A DNA stretch of 38,920 bases from MWH-TA3 sp044353905 (GCA_044353905.1 JBILBA010000010.1:1-38920); one strand, 5' to 3'; shown: positions 14,551 through 23,441, counted from the stretch's first letter. The notes: generated by a model not told the origin, from the letters alone. Made by a program: numbers and translations.

Positions 14551-16506
14551 CTAGATGTCGAGGAAGCGAACATCCTTAGCGTTTTGCTGGATAAATGTGC
14601 GTCGGGCGCCGACGTCTTCGCCCATGAGGGTCGAAAAGACGGTGTCGGCGATGGCGGCGTCACTTAACGTGACCTGCAACAACGTTCGCGAGTCCGGATT
14701 CATCGTGGTGTCCCAGAGTTCCTGGTGGTTCATTTCACCGAGACCCTTGTACCGCTGGATTCCGTTGTCTTTGGGCAGTTTTCGACCAGCCTTTGTTCCT
14801 GATTCGATGAGTGCGTCGCGTTCACGATCGGAATAGACGTATTCGTGCGCGTGGTTGCTCCACTTGAGTCGATACAAAGGCGGTTGAGCGAGGTACACAA
14901 ATCCCGCGTCGATGAGTGGGCGCATGTAACGGAAGAGAACAGTGAGCAACAGGGTGGTGATGTGTTGCCCATCGACATCGGCATCGGCCATGAGAACGAT
15001 CTTGTGATACCGGACTTTCTCCAACGAGAACTCTGTATCAATCCCCGCTCCAAAAGCGGTAATCATCCCTTGGATTTCCGCGTTTCCGAGGGCCCGATCG
15101 AGGCGCGTCTTTTCCACGTTCAAGATTTTCCCGCGAAGCGGCAAAATTGCTTGAGTTTCCGGGTTGCGGCCTTGGACAGCCGAACCACCGGCACTGTCAC
15201 CCTCGACGATGAAGATTTCCGAAAGCGATGGATCTTTGGACTGGCAGTCCTTCAGCTTGCCGGGCATGCCGCCGGATTCGAGAAGTCCCTTACGTCGGGT
15301 TTGTTCCCGCGCTTTTCGCGCAGCGATACGGGCCGCCGAGGCCTGAATGGCTTTGCGAATGATTTCTTTCGCCTCGGCCGGGTGGCTGTCGAACCAGTCA
15401 CCCAGTTTGTCGCCGACTGCCTTCTGAACGAATGACTTGGCCTCGGTGTTGCCCAACTTCGTCTTCGTTTGGCCCTCGAACTGGGGTTCGGCCAACTTGA
15501 CTGAAATGACGGCGGTCAATCCTTCACGGACATCTTCTCCGGACAGGTTCTCGTCTTTCTCTTTGAGAATCCCCTTGTCCCGCGCGTACTTGTTGATCAG
15601 AGTGGTCAACGCGGCACGGAATCCCTCTTCGTGGGTTCCACCCTCGTGGGTATTAATCGTGTTGGCGTAGGTGTGAATGCTTTCCGAATAAGAATTCGTC
15701 CATTGCATCGCCAGTTCAAGCGAAATAATCCGCGCCTTGTCTTCCGACTCAAGCCCGATGATTTCAGGGTGGATGACCTCAATTTTCTTTGCCGAATTGA
15801 GGTATTCGACATAGTCCATGAGGCCGCGCTCGTAGCAGAACGAATCGTGGCGGTCCGATGCTCGTTCGTCGGTGAGATCGATTCGAAGGCCCTTGTTGAG
15901 AAAAGCCATTTGCTGGAATCGAGTTCGGAGCGTTTCGTAATCGAAGTCGGTCGTCTCAAAAATTTCGGCGTTCGGCCAGAACGTGATCGTCGTTCCCGTC
16001 GCATCGGTGGCTTCACCCTTTTTGAGGGGCTTGACCGGAACCCCGTCGTGGAAGGTTTGCGTGTAAACATTTCCTTGTCGGCTGACGGCAACGTCGAGTC
16101 TGCTCGACAGGGCGTTAACGACAGACGAACCGACACCGTGCAGTCCACCAGACACGGCGTATCCGCCGCCGCCGAACTTGCCACCGGCGTGAAGGATCGT
16201 AAGCACCACCTCGACGGTGGATTTTCCCTCGGTGGGGTGCATATCGACCGGGATTCCGCGGCCGTTATCGATACAGCGAACGGCACCATCCGGAAGAATC
16301 GTGATCTGAATGAGCGAGCAGTGGCCAGCAAGCGCTTCGTCCACGGAATTGTCGACGATTTCGTAAACAAGATGGTGTAAACCGCGTTCGCCGGTCGAGC
16401 CGATATACATTCCGGGACGCTTGCGAACGGCTTCGAGACCCTCGAGGACCTGGATATTTCCGGCCCCGTATTCGTCGGGGTTTGCCTTCGGTTTTGAATC
16501 AGCCAT
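14551..16506 (-). CDS. gyrB: DNA gyrase subunit B
   Basis: GyrB supplies ATP hydrolysis and the TOPRIM part of gyrase. The 651-residue protein has the GHKL ATPase domain (EIVDNSVDEAL and GLHGVGSSVVNALS), the transducer domain, TOPRIM (EGDSAGGSA, and DADVDGQHI for metal binding) and the C-terminal GyrA-contact tail with QRYKGLGEMN. The ATG at 16506 is chosen because AGAGGAG lies seven bases upstream. The start at 16539 would add 11 unlikely residues. It is read with gyrA. Confidence 0.98.
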   Translation of the reverse strand: MADSKPKANPDEYGAGNIQVLEGLEAVRKRPGMYIGSTGERGLHHLVYEIVDNSVDEALAGHCSLIQITILPDGAVRCIDNGRGIPVDMHPTEGKSTVEVVLTILHAGGKFGGGGYAVSGGLHGVGSSVVNALSSRLDVAVSRQGNVYTQTFHDGVPVKPLKKGEATDATGTTITFWPNAEIFETTDFDYETLRTRFQQMAFLNKGLRIDLTDERASDRHDSFCYERGLMDYVEYLNSAKKIEVIHPEIIGLESEDKARIISLELAMQWTNSYSESIHTYANTINTHEGGTHEEGFRAALTTLINKYARDKGILKEKDENLSGEDVREGLTAVISVKLAEPQFEGQTKTKLGNTEAKSFVQKAVGDKLGDWFDSHPAEAKEIIRKAIQASAARIAARKAREQTRRKGLLESGGMPGKLKDCQSKDPSLSEIFIVEGDSAGGSAVQGRNPETQAILPLRGKILNVEKTRLDRALGNAEIQGMITAFGAGIDTEFSLEKVRYHKIVLMADADVDGQHITTLLLTVLFRYMRPLIDAGFVYLAQPPLYRLKWSNHAHEYVYSDRERDALIESGTKAGRKLPKDNGIQRYKGLGEMNHQELWDTTMNPDSRTLLQVTLSDAAIADTVFSTLMGEDVGARRTFIQQNAKDVRFLDI

Positions 16507-16551
16507 TAGAACTCCTCTGAGGCACCCCGTGAGGCCCATCCTGTGGGTTCC

Positions 16552-16557
16552 ATTCTA
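16552..16557 (-). promoter_or_regulatory. gyrB promoter -10 element
   Basis: TAGAAT on the minus strand lies about 46 bases before the gyrB start, giving a 5' untranslated region of roughly 40 bases that carries the AGAGGAG site. The sequence 17 bases upstream (CGTTTT) is a poor -35. Gyrase promoters often respond to supercoiling, but nothing here shows that directly. Confidence 0.45.
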
Positions 16558-16587
16558 CCGCGAAAAGTGTCTCTAAAACGGGATATA

Positions 16588-16608
16588 CGCGCCTGTGCGC
16601 GCCTTTTT
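16588..16608 (+). terminator. possible plus-strand terminator in the gyrB-dciA gap
   Basis: CGCGC, a CTGT loop and GCGCG form a five-base GC-rich stem, followed by CC and TTTTT on the plus strand. No plus-strand gene ends here, so it may stop antisense transcription coming from gyrB or be chance. Confidence 0.25.
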
Positions 16609-16633
16609 CGAGCGGGCTGCCAAATGTCGTGGC

Positions 16634-17119
16634 TTAGCCGTAAGTATCGCGCGGACCGCGCCATTTGACGCTACGAGGGCCCCGAATTTTATTGGGGACA
16701 CCAGGCCCTACGACCGAGATTTTCTCGAGACCCGAATCGGGGAACCTAGACAGCACCTCTGCGAGGATTTCGTGGCGCATCAACCGGAGGTTCGTCGCCC
16801 AGGCTGATGAGTCACAGCGCACGGTGATGAGGTCATCGTCGATTTCAGGATTGGTGTGCCCGGCAACATCGATCCCGACGATTTCCTCCCATTGGTCGAT
16901 TACTGATTCACGTGACAAGAACGGGGCCCAGCCTCGTTCAGAGATTGTGCGGGACACCACCGAGCCAATCGACATCGGGTCTCGTCCCTTCTCAAAGGGA
17001 AGCGAGCCTTTCCGCTCGACCACGGTCTCGGTTCGCCTCCGCTTGCGACCAGAGAAAACCTCGACCAGATGCTCGAAAAACCGAATTGCCTCGCTGGGAT
17101 TGACTGGTGATTCAGGCAT
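16634..17119 (-). CDS. dciA: DciA-type protein (DUF721), helicase loader candidate
   Basis: DUF721/DciA proteins assist DnaB-type replicative helicase at the start of replication in bacteria without DnaC. This 161-residue protein has an N-terminal tail with basic KRRR, then the KH-like DUF721 core (about 58-145) including VIDQWEEIVG, VRCDSSAWATNLRLMRHEIL and a glycine-containing C-terminus. The ATG at 17119 overlaps the recF stop by eight bases, with GGGAGG four bases upstream. It lies between recF and gyrB, its usual place in actinobacteria. Confidence 0.9.
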   Translation of the reverse strand: MPESPVNPSEAIRFFEHLVEVFSGRKRRRTETVVERKGSLPFEKGRDPMSIGSVVSRTISERGWAPFLSRESVIDQWEEIVGIDVAGHTNPEIDDDLITVRCDSSAWATNLRLMRHEILAEVLSRFPDSGLEKISVVGPGVPNKIRGPRSVKWRGPRDTYG

Positions 17120-18215
17120 CGATCCTCCCGTCACGAACGGTGTGTTGCCGCCCGACCAGTGACGTCGGAATCGTCGCGACATCGGCGGCGGTAATGATGA
17201 GGTGCTCGATGCCGGCGAGGTGTTCGCCGAGTCGGTCGCGGCGTCCAGCATCAAGTTCAGAAAAAACGTCATCAAGGACCACTACTGGATCCCCCGCGAC
17301 GGAACTTTTTCGGATCATGTCGACCTGGGCCAGGCGCAACGAGAGGGCGCAGGACCACGCTTCGCCTTGGCTCGAGTGGGTTCGAGCCGGAAGTTCATTG
17401 AGGACCACAACCATGTCATCGCGGTGAGGGCCGAAGAGGGTCGCGCCGCGGTCGATCTCGTCGCGTTGTTTCACGTGAAACAACGTCCCTAATGCATCCG
17501 CGATGTCCGAGTCCGGGGTGTTGGTCGGGATTGATTCGGACAGGGTGACCGAGGCGGAATCCGACGTTGACGCAATCGCGCGATAGTGCTCGCTCAGCCG
17601 GGGCGACAACTCCGCAACGACACGTCGCCGCGCCACCATGATTCGGGATGCGAGGTCCACAAGGTTGTCGGTCCACGTGTCTAGTGTTCCGGTTGACGCG
17701 GCCGGGTTAGTGCGAAGCGACTTGAGAAGAGTGTTTCTTTGTCGGAGGACGCGGTCGTAATCGGCGATGTCTCCAGCGAGGGACGGTGACGACTCCGCAA
17801 CGAGATCGTTGAGGAATGTTCGCCGGTGATCGGGTTCACCGCGGACGAGGTCCATGTCCTCGGGCGCGAACAAGACGAACGGTAAAAGCCGCGCGAGCTC
17901 CCGTCGTTTGGTGGCCGTCCCGTTTACGCGAATCGTGTTCGCCCCGGAACCCGTAACTCGGAGGTCTATCGACAGCTGTCGGGTGTTGTGTTGAACGACC
18001 ATACGGATGATTGCCTCGGACTCCCCGCTTTTGACCAGGATCGCGTCGCTTGCGGTTCGATGAGAATGGCCGAGGGCGGAATACGCCAGAGCCTCTACGA
18101 AATTCGTTTTTCCCTGGCCATTCGGTCCGACGAGAATTGTCGGTGAGCTCTCGAATTCGAGCGACTGGTGTTCGTAGTTCCGCCAACCAATCAGCTCGGC
18201 GGAGATAATTCGCAT
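17112..18215 (-). CDS. recF: DNA replication and repair protein RecF
   Basis: RecF is an SMC-like ATPase that works with RecO and RecR to load RecA at gaps. The 367-residue protein has Walker A GPNGQGKT (30-37), the ABC signature region near SSQGEAWSCALSLRLAQ, and Walker B VVLDDVFSELDAGRRDRL. It starts three bases after the dnaN stop. Its coding sequence carries a perfect parS site at 17467-17482, which the protein reads through without a break. Confidence 0.97.
   Translation of the reverse strand: MRIISAELIGWRNYEHQSLEFESSPTILVGPNGQGKTNFVEALAYSALGHSHRTASDAILVKSGESEAIIRMVVQHNTRQLSIDLRVTGSGANTIRVNGTATKRRELARLLPFVLFAPEDMDLVRGEPDHRRTFLNDLVAESSPSLAGDIADYDRVLRQRNTLLKSLRTNPAASTGTLDTWTDNLVDLASRIMVARRRVVAELSPRLSEHYRAIASTSDSASVTLSESIPTNTPDSDIADALGTLFHVKQRDEIDRGATLFGPHRDDMVVVLNELPARTHSSQGEAWSCALSLRLAQVDMIRKSSVAGDPVVVLDDVFSELDAGRRDRLGEHLAGIEHLIITAADVATIPTSLVGRQHTVRDGRIDA
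17467..17482. other. parS site 1 (inside recF)
   Basis: TGTTTCACGTGAAACA is a perfect match to the widely conserved chromosomal parS palindrome bound by ParB. It lies within recF about 2 kb from the presumed origin. Confidence 0.95.
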
Positions 18216-18218
18216 GGT

Positions 18219-19370
18219 CTAGCGGTTGAGGAGGTTCGGCTGCATGAGGTAGCGGTACGCCTGTTCGATCGACTCAGAGTCTTTGGACGAATGAGCGGTA
18301 AACAGAACCGGTCCGGCCTTGAGAGGGTCGGATGACGGGGTGAAACCGAGCCGAACAAATTCACTGTGTGCCCCGGCGACTCCATCAATGACGAGACGCG
18401 GCTTGAGCCACACGAAAACGTCGTCGCCGACGAGATGGGCGTCGACGGTTTCCTGAGCACTTGCCGTTTCGGCGGCGCTGGTTTCCAACAGCACGCCATC
18501 TTTAGAGAAGGTGTACTTGATCGCACCATCGCGTTCGAGAACGAGCGAGACGCGTCGAGTGGCATCAATGAGGTCTGACGACAACACGATTGCATACGCA
18601 GCGCCACCGCCCTTTTCGTCAAGGAGCCCACGAACCTTAGGAAAGGATCCCTTGGCGAGCGACGACGTTACGACGCGATTCCCGGCAGAAATCGCGACGA
18701 GCTCCCTGTCCCCACCGGCCAATAGTGACATCGTGACAGTTTGCTCGGTCTGGAACATCTTCCCGGCCTCAATAAGAACTCTGGCTGGGACAAGGATTTG
18801 TGTCGGCTCGGTAATTCCGCTTGCTTCCCATTTCACGTCTCGTGACGCGATTCGATAGCGGTCGGTAGCAGTGAAAGAGATTGCTTGGGGCGAAAGTTCG
18901 ACCGAGATATTCATGATCGCGGGCTGGCCGTCGTCTTTGAGGGCGGCAACACCAACCTGAGCAATGGCTTCGGCCAGCTGCTCGCCGTCAAAACTTCCGA
19001 TTGTAGGTGGGACTTCAGGGAGGTTCGGGTATTCGTTGAGTGGCATTACCGACATGTTGAACTTGGCGGTCCCCGAGGAAACAATCAGTTTGGTTTCTTG
19101 CAGGGCGACGCTGACGGTGTCGCCAGGAAGTCGGGTAACAATGTCGGCGAGGAGTTTCCCCGAAACCAATACAGAACCACTAGCGGTGACATCACCGGCG
19201 ATTGTTGTCCGTGTCGAAACGTCGTGGTCAAAAGACGCAAAGGTGATCCCGGCGTCGCTTGCGTCGATACGAACCCCAGCAAGAGTCGGGTTGGTGTTCT
19301 TGGCCGTGAGCAGCTTCGTCACAAAAATGACAGCCTGCGACAGGACATCCTTGTTGGATTGAAATTTCAC
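18219..19370 (-). CDS. dnaN: DNA polymerase III subunit beta (sliding clamp)
   Basis: The clamp is a ring-shaped dimer that tethers DNA polymerase III. The 383-residue protein covers three clamp domains, from VKFQSNKDVLSQAV to a C-terminal HSEFVRLGFTPSSDP and YRYLMQPN. The length fits the family (366-400). The GTG at 19370 is chosen: AAGG lies six bases upstream and the family begins MKF-. An in-frame start at 19415 would add 15 residues lacking similarity. It is read away from dnaA across the presumed origin and is followed closely by recF. Confidence 0.97.
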   Translation of the reverse strand: MKFQSNKDVLSQAVIFVTKLLTAKNTNPTLAGVRIDASDAGITFASFDHDVSTRTTIAGDVTASGSVLVSGKLLADIVTRLPGDTVSVALQETKLIVSSGTAKFNMSVMPLNEYPNLPEVPPTIGSFDGEQLAEAIAQVGVAALKDDGQPAIMNISVELSPQAISFTATDRYRIASRDVKWEASGITEPTQILVPARVLIEAGKMFQTEQTVTMSLLAGGDRELVAISAGNRVVTSSLAKGSFPKVRGLLDEKGGGAAYAIVLSSDLIDATRRVSLVLERDGAIKYTFSKDGVLLETSAAETASAQETVDAHLVGDDVFVWLKPRLVIDGVAGAHSEFVRLGFTPSSDPLKAGPVLFTAHSSKDSESIEQAYRYLMQPNLLNR

Positions 19371-19684
19371 TACGGGCCTTTCGACATATGTTCGGTCTCT
19401 TATTGTGTCACACACCAGCGTCGGGCAAAATACGGTTTGGTTATCGATCTATCCGTCTCTTCTTAAGTACGTTAATCGTCTTAACACCGGTGGATATGTG
19501 GATAACTGGTCGGTTTCCTATGTTGCTGGCTGAACTACAACGGTGAAAGTTGTCAGCAAACTGTTGACATTCCCACCTTTGTCGGCCGGCTGTGAGAGAG
19601 CCAAAAAAGTTATCCCAAGAAAGAAACTCGTTGTTGGGGATTAATCCGACTTTTCCACACCCCTGTTGGTCGATCACGGCACAA
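19371..19684. other. presumed replication origin (oriC), dnaA-dnaN spacer
   Basis: This 314-base gene-free gap is the usual site of oriC in actinobacteria. It holds one perfect DnaA box on the minus strand (TTATCCACA at 19497-19505) and TTTTCCACA at 19651-19659 (one mismatch). TTATCCCAA at 19610-19618 and a degenerate box at 19489-19497 are weaker. An AT-rich stretch lies at about 19441-19485, and a GGATTAATCC palindrome at 19638-19647. Genes on both sides are read away from this region. The number of good boxes is low for an actinobacterial origin. The dnaN promoter must also be here but no clear hexamers were found. Confidence 0.7.
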
Positions 19685-21067
19685 CTAGCGCGAGGACTGT
19701 TTGATGATGTGCGTCAAGTCAGTCACCTGGTTGTACACAGACCGGCGCTCTTTCATCAACTCAGCGATTTTATTATTCGCGTACATCACGGTGGTGTGGT
19801 CTCTGCCAATCAGCTGGCCGATTTTTGGTAAGGACAACGAGGTCAGTTCACGGCACAAATACATCGCAATCTGTCGAGCCTGAGCGATGGCCGCGGCCCG
19901 GGAATTTCCATAAAGTTCGTCGAGCGACAATTCAAAGTACCGAGCAACGTGTTCGATGATGTCGGTTGGCGAGACATCGCCTTCCTCCAGGGTGATCAGG
20001 TCTTTCAAAATCGTTTGCACAAGCGGCAGATCAACGGGCACCCGGTTGAGGCTCGCGAACGCCGTAACACGAATGAGGGTTCCCTCGAGCTCGCGGATGT
20101 TTGTGGCCACCTTGGTCGCGATGTATTCGAGAACGTCGTCGCTGATACCCAGGCTTTCGGCCGTCACTTTCTTCCGCAGAATTGCGATTCTCGTCTCGAG
20201 GTCGGGGACCTGAATATCGGTGATCAGGCCCCACCCGAACCGGCTTCGCATGCGCTCCTCGAAGCCGACCAGCTGCTTCGGCGGTACGTCGCTGGTGATC
20301 ACGACCTGTTTGCCATGCTCGTGCAGGGTATTGAACGTGTGGAAGAACGTGTCTTGAGTCGCGTCTTTTCCACCGAGGAATTGGATGTCGTCGATGAGCA
20401 GCAAGTCGACTTCGCGATACCGGCGGTTGAAGTTCTGCATCTGCCCAAGGGCTAGCGCATTGATGTAGTCGTTCGTGAACTCTTCGGAGGAAACGTAGCG
20501 AACCTTGATGTTGGGGAAGAGCCCCTCCGCATAATGACTAATCGCGTGAAGAAGGTGGGTCTTGCCTAGCCCGGATCCGCCGTAGACGAAAAGCGGGTTG
20601 TAGGCCTTGGCCGGGGACTCCGCGACGGCCAAGGCGGCGGCATGAGCGAATCGGTTCGAGGGCCCGATCACAAAGTTGTCAAAGGTGTACTTCGGGTTGA
20701 GGCGAATCTCGCTGGCGTTTCCCCGAGTCGCCGCCACCACAGGCACTGCCGAGAGGGGAACATCGAAACTTTCATCGTCATCCCCGTCTCGGAGGCTCGG
20801 GTTGACCACTATCGAAAAGGTCGAGATCGTTTGCGCTTCGGTAGAGAATTTGGCCAGTCCGGCAAGAATTTCTTCACGAGCACGTTGGTCGATCATGTCG
20901 CGCGCAAAGTCAGAGTCAACTTCCAAATACAACGTCTCGTGGAGAATCCCCTGGGGAACCGCGGATTCGACGACGGCCAAGATTCGGGGCGAAACATCGA
21001 CGCCACGAGAAACCTCCTGGACGACGTTGCGCCATAGGTCTTCGAGAGGGTTGTCGTTGTTTGGCAT
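19685..21067 (-). CDS. dnaA: chromosomal replication initiator DnaA
   Basis: DnaA binds boxes at the origin and melts DNA. The 460-residue protein has domain I (1-90), a short linker (about 91-118), the AAA+ domain with Walker A GGSGLGKT (163-170) and Walker B LLIDDIQFLGG, and the C-terminal box-binding domain with the signature GRDHTTVMYA. Actinobacterial DnaA often has a much longer linker, so this is a compact form. The ATG at 21067 has only a weak AAGAAAAG upstream. A DnaA box next to its promoter suggests autoregulation. Confidence 0.98.
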   Translation of the reverse strand: MPNNDNPLEDLWRNVVQEVSRGVDVSPRILAVVESAVPQGILHETLYLEVDSDFARDMIDQRAREEILAGLAKFSTEAQTISTFSIVVNPSLRDGDDDESFDVPLSAVPVVAATRGNASEIRLNPKYTFDNFVIGPSNRFAHAAALAVAESPAKAYNPLFVYGGSGLGKTHLLHAISHYAEGLFPNIKVRYVSSEEFTNDYINALALGQMQNFNRRYREVDLLLIDDIQFLGGKDATQDTFFHTFNTLHEHGKQVVITSDVPPKQLVGFEERMRSRFGWGLITDIQVPDLETRIAILRKKVTAESLGISDDVLEYIATKVATNIRELEGTLIRVTAFASLNRVPVDLPLVQTILKDLITLEEGDVSPTDIIEHVARYFELSLDELYGNSRAAAIAQARQIAMYLCRELTSLSLPKIGQLIGRDHTTVMYANNKIAELMKERRSVYNQVTDLTHIIKQSSR

Positions 21068-21081
21068 CTGCTTTTCTTGCT

Positions 21082-21148
21082 TGTGGATAAGTCACCATAT
21101 TAGCCACAAATTTCGGAACGCAATCGGGCGGACGTTGAATGTGGAAAA
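21082..21148 (-). promoter_or_regulatory. dnaA: dnaA promoter with DnaA boxes
   Basis: On the minus strand a -10 TAATAT (21097-21102) has a weak -35 TTGCGT 15 bases upstream (21118-21123). A perfect DnaA box TTATCCACA (21082-21090) lies just after the -10, over the expected start of transcription, and TTTTCCACA (21140-21148) lies upstream. DnaA bound there would block or tune its own promoter, a common arrangement. Confidence 0.55.
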
Positions 21149-21164
21149 CTAACCTCCGCCGGGT

Positions 21165-21193
21165 TTGACTACCCCCGAAATGTGCCCTATTCT
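21165..21193 (+). promoter_or_regulatory. rpmH: rpmH promoter
   Basis: TTGACT (21165-21170), a 17-base spacer and TATTCT (21188-21193) form a good housekeeping promoter, the best in the window. Transcription should start near 21200, giving a leader of about 60 bases before rpmH. It diverges from dnaA. Confidence 0.75.
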
Positions 21194-21260
21194 TTTGTGG
21201 TTGCGCTTCCGTGCGCAATTGATCAACCTGAATGTGCCGGCCACTGGCCGAGGAGAACAA

Positions 21261-21398
21261 ATGTCGAAGCGTACGTACCAGCCCAACAACCGCCGCCGTG
21301 CGAAGGTTCACGGTTTCCGTTTGCGCATGCGCACCCGCGCGGGCCGCGCGATCCTTGCCGCCCGTCGTCGCAAGGGCCGCAGCGAAATCACCGTTTAA
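21261..21398 (+). CDS. rpmH: 50S ribosomal protein L34
   Basis: This 45-residue, strongly basic protein has the complete L34 pattern: MSKRTYQPNNRRRAKVHGF, then RMRTRAGRAIL and AARRRKGR. It sits in the large subunit near 23S rRNA. The ATG at 21261 has AGGAG six to seven bases upstream. Frames beginning further upstream only add untranslated leader. It is the first gene of the rightward run rpmH-rnpA-yidD-yidC. Confidence 0.98.
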   Translation: MSKRTYQPNNRRRAKVHGFRLRMRTRAGRAILAARRRKGRSEITV

Positions 21399-21407
21399 TT
21401 TTTAACG

Positions 21408-21737
21408 GTGCTCTCTCGCCACAACCGCATTGTTGAGCCCGGCGATTTTCGTCAGGTTGTTCGACGCGGGGACAAGCAGGTCACCGCGCACCTCATCGTG
21501 TATCGACGCCCATCCGAACTCAATCGGGTGGGCGTTATTGTCACCGCAAAGTGTGGGAACGCGGTGGTTCGGAACACCCTCCGCCGTCGGACCCGAGCAA
21601 TCACACGAACGCTCATCGATCGCGGTGTCCTCACGGGTGACGTCATCATTCGATTCCGATGTGAGGGTTCGGTACCGAGCTTCGCCGAGTTGAAAGCCGA
21701 AATCGACGTCGCGGCTGGTGCATGGGGTCGACCCTGA
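21408..21737 (+). CDS. rnpA: ribonuclease P protein component
   Basis: The basic protein partner of RNase P RNA helps bind precursor tRNA 5' leaders. The 109-residue product has the family motif VRNTLRRRTRAI (RNR-type) at about residues 63-74, and the N-terminal MLSRHNRIVEPGDFRQVVRRG typical of the family. It starts with GTG nine bases after rpmH. Its TGA overlaps the yidD ATG by one base. Confidence 0.96.
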   Translation: MLSRHNRIVEPGDFRQVVRRGDKQVTAHLIVYRRPSELNRVGVIVTAKCGNAVVRNTLRRRTRAITRTLIDRGVLTGDVIIRFRCEGSVPSFAELKAEIDVAAGAWGRP

Positions 21738-22036
21738 TGGGGTGGACGCTGTTCCTGTTTCCCCGGAATGCCGTGGTCGCCTTCATTAGAGGATGGCGAG
21801 CCCTGATCTCTCCGCTCTACGGAGACGTGTGCCGTTACTATCCAACGTGTTCTGCGTACGGACTGGGAGCGGTGCAACAGTTCGGTGTCATCCGCGGCGG
21901 AGGGATGACCCTGTGGCGCATCGTGCGCTGCAATCCGTGGGCGCGTGGTGGAATAGACGATATACCTGCCAGAATGGACGGTAACTTCCCCATCTCGCGT
22001 TCGGGATTCGTAATCCCGAAGAAGAAAGAAAAATGA
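21737..22036 (+). CDS. yidD: membrane protein insertion efficiency factor YidD
   Basis: YidD is a small membrane-associated protein encoded between rnpA and yidC in many bacteria that aids insertion through YidC. The product (99 residues from ATG 21737) has an amphipathic N-terminal helix and the core ISPLYGDVCRYYPTCSAYGL, with the conserved Cys residues, then LWRIVRCNPWARGGIDDIP. The ATG at 21737 overlaps the rnpA stop (TGATG). An ATG at 21722 would add five residues. The basic tail PKKKEK runs into yidC with an ATGA overlap. Confidence 0.95.
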   Translation: MGWTLFLFPRNAVVAFIRGWRALISPLYGDVCRYYPTCSAYGLGAVQQFGVIRGGGMTLWRIVRCNPWARGGIDDIPARMDGNFPISRSGFVIPKKKEK

Positions 22037-22983
22037 TGCCCGATATTCTTGGAATGATTCTCTGGCCCTTCCGTTGGGTAATCGAAGCACTGCTGATCGG
22101 TTTCCACTGGGTGCTCACCCAAGTGGGCATGGACCCAAGCGACGGTTGGACCTGGGTCCTCGCCATTACGGGTCTTGTGCTCGTTGTGCGCGCCGCGCTG
22201 ATTCCCCTCTTTGTCCGCCAGATCAAGAGCCAGCGCAAGATGCTCGAAGTCGCCCCCGACCTCAAGCGAATCCAGGACAAGTACAAAGGCAAGCGCGACC
22301 AGTTTTCTCGTGAGGCGATGACCCGCGAGACGATGGCGCTGTACGGAAAGCACGGCACATCACCCTTTGCCTCGTGCCTCCCCCTCCTCTTTCAGATGCC
22401 GGTCTTTTTCGGGCTCTTCACAACCCTGAACAACGCGGCTCTCGGAATTCCCGGGATCGGGTTCATGAATCTTGGCCTCGCCGAGAACTTCGGTGCGGCA
22501 ACAATCTTTGGCACGGCACCGCTTCACGCCGCGATGTCTACGGCCGAAGGCGACTGGACGGTCATTTGGACCGCTGGCGTCATGGTGGTCCTCATGACGG
22601 TGTCTCAGTTCATCACGCAAAAGCAGATCATGTCCAAGAACATTTCGCAGGCGATGAAGGAAAGCCCGACCTACAAGCAGCAGCAGATCCTCTTGTACAT
22701 CCTCCCGCTCGTGTTCCTCTTCTCGGGATTCGCATTCCCTCTCGGCGTCATGATGTACTGGCTCGTTTCCAACTTCTGGACGATGGGGCAGCAGTTCGTC
22801 GTTATTCGCAACATGCCAACCCCCGGGTCTGAGGCGTTCGCGGCCTGGGAGGCCCGCCAAGAGAAGAAGAACATCCGCAAGGGAATCATTACCGAAGCGG
22901 AACCGATCGAAGAAGCAAAGCCGGCACAACGCCAGCAGCCCATGGGCAAGAACCGCGCAAAGCGCGGAAAGGGAAAGAAATAA
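22033..22983 (+). CDS. yidC: membrane protein insertase YidC
   Basis: YidC/Oxa1 inserts and folds membrane proteins, alone or with SecYEG. The 316-residue protein lacks the large periplasmic domain of Gram-negative forms. It has a first helix near the start, a helix after WTWVLAITG, the cytoplasmic hairpin SQRKMLEVAPDLKRIQDKYKG, then LFQMPVFFGLFTTLNN, and further helices. The conserved Arg in the membrane groove would be in VRAALIPLFVRQ. A long basic tail with KNRAKRGKGKK may bind ribosomes. The ATG at 22033 overlaps the yidD stop; MM allows either ATG. Confidence 0.96.
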   Translation: MMPDILGMILWPFRWVIEALLIGFHWVLTQVGMDPSDGWTWVLAITGLVLVVRAALIPLFVRQIKSQRKMLEVAPDLKRIQDKYKGKRDQFSREAMTRETMALYGKHGTSPFASCLPLLFQMPVFFGLFTTLNNAALGIPGIGFMNLGLAENFGAATIFGTAPLHAAMSTAEGDWTVIWTAGVMVVLMTVSQFITQKQIMSKNISQAMKESPTYKQQQILLYILPLVFLFSGFAFPLGVMMYWLVSNFWTMGQQFVVIRNMPTPGSEAFAAWEARQEKKNIRKGIITEAEPIEEAKPAQRQQPMGKNRAKRGKGKK

Positions 22984-23441
22984 TGTCGGACACAAAAGAC
23001 GCTGCAGACATTGCGGCCGATTACATCGAGGTACTTCTCGATATTGCTGATCTCGATGGCGATCTCGAAATCACCAATTCGAACGGCCGTGACTACGTTT
23101 CGGTTGTGGCGACGGACAGCGATCACCTCAAGGTCTTGACCAAAGGCGACACCGTGTCCGCGCTTCAAGAATTGACTCGACTCGCCGTGCACACAAAGAC
23201 CGGAGAGTTCTCGCGGCTCATTCTCGACATCGCCGGTTCGCGCGACGCGCGATCGAAAGAGCTTGAGCGCTTGGTCGAACGAGCGATTGAACGAATCGAG
23301 GGTGGTGCACAGTCCGCCGCTTTGCCCCCCATGTCCTCCTATGAACGCAAGTTGGTGCACGACTTCGTAGGCGAGCGAGAATTCGCATCGCACTCCGAGG
23401 GCGAAGGCGCCGACCGTCACACCGTGATCAGCCGCGCATAG
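22983..23441 (+). CDS. jag: KH/R3H RNA-binding protein Jag (KhpB)
   Basis: Jag/KhpB proteins bind single-stranded RNA and affect cell elongation and division in Gram-positive bacteria. The 152-residue product has an acidic N-terminus, a KH-like domain (about 25-80) and a C-terminal R3H domain with PPMSSYERKLVHDFV (Arg and His of the motif). The ATG overlaps the yidC stop by one base (TAATG). The TAG at 23439-23441 is inside a parS site. It is always found after yidC in this gene order. Confidence 0.93.
   Translation: MSDTKDAADIAADYIEVLLDIADLDGDLEITNSNGRDYVSVVATDSDHLKVLTKGDTVSALQELTRLAVHTKTGEFSRLILDIAGSRDARSKELERLVERAIERIEGGAQSAALPPMSSYERKLVHDFVGEREFASHSEGEGADRHTVISRA

Noticed and set aside
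19371..19684. A small RNA or tRNA gene in the dnaA-dnaN gap
   Set aside because: No cloverleaf, promoter-plus-terminator pair or strong extended fold was found by eye; the origin explanation fits better.
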